From: Mucilaginibacter sp. 44-25
GTDB taxonomy: Bacteria; Bacteroidota; Bacteroidia; Sphingobacteriales; Sphingobacteriaceae
Assembly: GCA_001898335.1 (NCBI GenBank)
Contig: MKTS01000015.1
Span: 62,001 to 126,000 of the forward strand
Direction: 5' to 3'
Length of the DNA: 64,000 nucleotides
Under the pieces are notes generated by a model. That model made no database searches, had not been told where the DNA came from, and saw only the letters and a program-made list of their open reading frames with translations. Below, in pieces: positions 62,455 through 64,000 of this stretch; the first letter of the stretch is position 1, and each line of letters begins with the position of its first letter. Both the position numbers and the translations under genes were made by a program.

Positions 62455-63930
62455 ATGAAAATCAATTATATATTTAGCTCGAAAACATGGATATATATGT
62501 TCATGATAGGAGCAATCGGATTTGGATTTACCGGCTGTAAAAAGTTCCTGGATGTAAACCAAAATCCAAACAACCCTGATAATGCTGATCCAAATTTGCT
62601 TTTACCAACAGTGGAGGCCGCTATTGGACAAGTTGTTGGCAACAACTTTCAGATAACCGGAAGCTTTTATGCCCAGTACTGGACTCAAAGCACTTTTGCA
62701 AGTCAGTACAAAACAACAGATCAGTATGCGTTAACCAACGTTGCTTTTGATGGCGCATGGAGCAACATTTACCGCCGTGCACTTGTTAATTCATACCTGA
62801 TCATCAATAATCCGCAAACAAGCGCGTACACAAAGGGTATAACTTACATTTTGCAAGCTTACACTTACCAGGTTGCCACAGATGCTTTTGGCGATATCCC
62901 CCTTACGCAAGCGCTGCAAGGAAATGGCTACGGTAGTCCAAAGTATGATAGCCAGCAAATGGTATACGATAGTGTATTTAATTTTATAGATAAGGGGGTA
63001 GCTTTGTTAAAAACACCAAACGGTGTTTCTCCGGGTAGCCAGGATATTGTATTTCAGGGCGATGCGGATAAATGGGTAGCATTTGCTAACACACTAAAAC
63101 TAAGGGCGTACCTGCGCATAGCCAATAAAGATATTAATAAATCTAAAGCCGGTATTGCAGCTTTGTATCAGTCTTCAGCCACCTTTTTAACTACGGACGC
63201 ATCTATCAAGTATAACAGTACCGGTGGTAATGAGAATCCGTTATACAACGAGATGGTAGCCTTAGGTAAAACACAAAACCTGGTTGCAAGCGCAACCGCG
63301 GTAAGATCGATGTTAGCCAATAATGACCCGAGGTTGAAAAAGTTTTATGATCCTGTTCCAAACAGTGGTTCTGATACTATTGCTTATATCCCTCAAGGTA
63401 GTTACCAGATCAACGTAAATAAAAAGGTTTCAATACCTACAACTTTGGTAGCAGGCAATCCGCTTGATCAGGCATCAGCATTAGTTCCGGTGAAATTGAT
63501 ATCCGCTTCTGAAAGCTATTTCCTACAAGCTGAGGCCGTAGCCAGAGGTTTTGCATCGGGTGATGTTAATGCTTTGTTTACTAACGGTATTAATGCCAGC
63601 TTTACCGCTACCGGCCTTACTGCGGCTGATGCCACAACCTACATAGCAGGTGCAAAAGACGCTAAAATAGCAGGAGCACCTCAGGATACCGTTGTTAAAC
63701 GTATTATAACTCAGAAATATTACGCGATGAACGGAACCCAGGGTTTTGAAGCGTGGACAGAATACCGAAGAACAGGTTATCCGGATTTCCTGATTTTCTC
63801 TAAAGCTTCTATTTTAGGTGCAGGCCAAAGACCGCAGCGTTTTCTGTACCCTAACAGCGAGGCCGTATCCAACCTAAATTATCCGGGCACCGTTCCGTCA
63901 ACAACTCCGGTTTGGTGGGCAACCAAGTAA
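62455..63930 (+). CDS. SusD/RagB-family outer-membrane lipoprotein (SusD-like_2 type)
   Basis: 491 residues. Lipobox GFTGCKKFLD; the N-terminus FLDVNQNPNNPDNADPNLLLPTVEAAI is the signature of the SusD-like_2 branch, often linked to peptide or unknown ligands rather than starch. TPR-like helices follow, and the C-terminal QKYYAMNGTQGFEAWTEYRRTGYPDF stretch is typical. It caps the SusC pore. No glycoside hydrolase or peptidase gene follows inside the window, so the ligand cannot be told. Confidence 0.94.
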   Translation: MKINYIFSSKTWIYMFMIGAIGFGFTGCKKFLDVNQNPNNPDNADPNLLLPTVEAAIGQVVGNNFQITGSFYAQYWTQSTFASQYKTTDQYALTNVAFDGAWSNIYRRALVNSYLIINNPQTSAYTKGITYILQAYTYQVATDAFGDIPLTQALQGNGYGSPKYDSQQMVYDSVFNFIDKGVALLKTPNGVSPGSQDIVFQGDADKWVAFANTLKLRAYLRIANKDINKSKAGIAALYQSSATFLTTDASIKYNSTGGNENPLYNEMVALGKTQNLVASATAVRSMLANNDPRLKKFYDPVPNSGSDTIAYIPQGSYQINVNKKVSIPTTLVAGNPLDQASALVPVKLISASESYFLQAEAVARGFASGDVNALFTNGINASFTATGLTAADATTYIAGAKDAKIAGAPQDTVVKRIITQKYYAMNGTQGFEAWTEYRRTGYPDFLIFSKASILGAGQRPQRFLYPNSEAVSNLNYPGTVPSTTPVWWATK

Positions 63931-63952
63931 TCTGAATAACTTTTCAGGTAAG

Positions 63953-63990
63953 TTAAGAACAAGCTACATCAAATTGTAGCTTGTTCTTAA
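63953..63990 (+). terminator. Terminator of the SusCD operon
   Basis: TTAAGAACAAGCTACA (63953-63968) pairs perfectly with TGTAGCTTGTTCTTAA (63975-63990), 6-base loop, soon followed by AT-rich sequence. It suggests the operon ends with susD. Confidence 0.8.
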
Positions 63991-64000
63991 TATTTTATAC

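Overview
The window is from a Bacteroidota chromosome, most likely a Sphingobacteriaceae species of the Mucilaginibacter/Pedobacter type. Support comes from SusC/SusD outer-membrane pairs, a tmRNA tag ending NNYALAA, promoter-like TAnnTTTG boxes, fused 2-oxoacid dehydrogenase E1, a DAHP synthase/chorismate mutase fusion, and a tyrosine recombinase of the Bacteroidota type. The species call is inference.

Bases 1 to about 18,150 are an integrated accessory island. Its right end abuts the 3' end of the tmRNA gene (ssrA, minus strand, about 18157-18521), with a tyrosine recombinase (16669-17907) next to it. The left end lies outside the window. The island carries: (i) a RES-domain protein, an Mrr-type nuclease and an Mrr-nSTAND3 NTPase fusion (2-4554); (ii) a regulatory block of two XRE-like proteins and a large HEPN protein (4686-7168); (iii) a long non-coding stretch with AT-rich palindromic repeats and two oriT-like hairpins but no relaxase (7169-9694); (iv) a tightly overlapping, AT-rich five-gene operon (9695-15563) encoding a SEFIR effector, a GASH-like helical protein, two GTPases and a GAP1-like protein, which looks like a GTPase-centred conflict (defence) system; (v) a small two-gene DUF6934 module; (vi) the integrase.

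From 18,160 on the window is ordinary chromosome. It has an aminotransferase, a DUF1573 protein, the E1 alpha/beta fusion, redox enzymes, two convergent L,D-transpeptidases, then the aromatic amino acid operon pheA - DAHP synthase/chorismate mutase - aroA - aroC (minus strand, 34142 to 29280). In front of pheA is a previously unlisted leader: a 21-codon peptide containing YFWGFYFYF, a 12-bp terminator, and a second copy of the terminator's distal arm inside the leader. This is a textbook ribosome-mediated attenuator that would sense aromatic amino acids. Each internal junction of the operon also holds its own palindromic repeat.

After that come a DACNV/DisA-like cyclic-dinucleotide synthase candidate, an ArsB-like permease and MFS transporters, a TonB receptor, a fasciclin lipoprotein, a GH76-like hydrolase, and two YeeE/YedE transporter pieces. 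Next is a probable zinc-acquisition cluster (His-rich membrane protein, ZnuD-like TonB receptor, COG0523 GTPase) whose two promoters share a TGCAACA-N4-TGCA inverted repeat, a candidate Zur operator. The window closes with two uncharacterised proteins, an RND efflux operon flanked by two TetR genes, and a SusC/SusD pair with its terminator.
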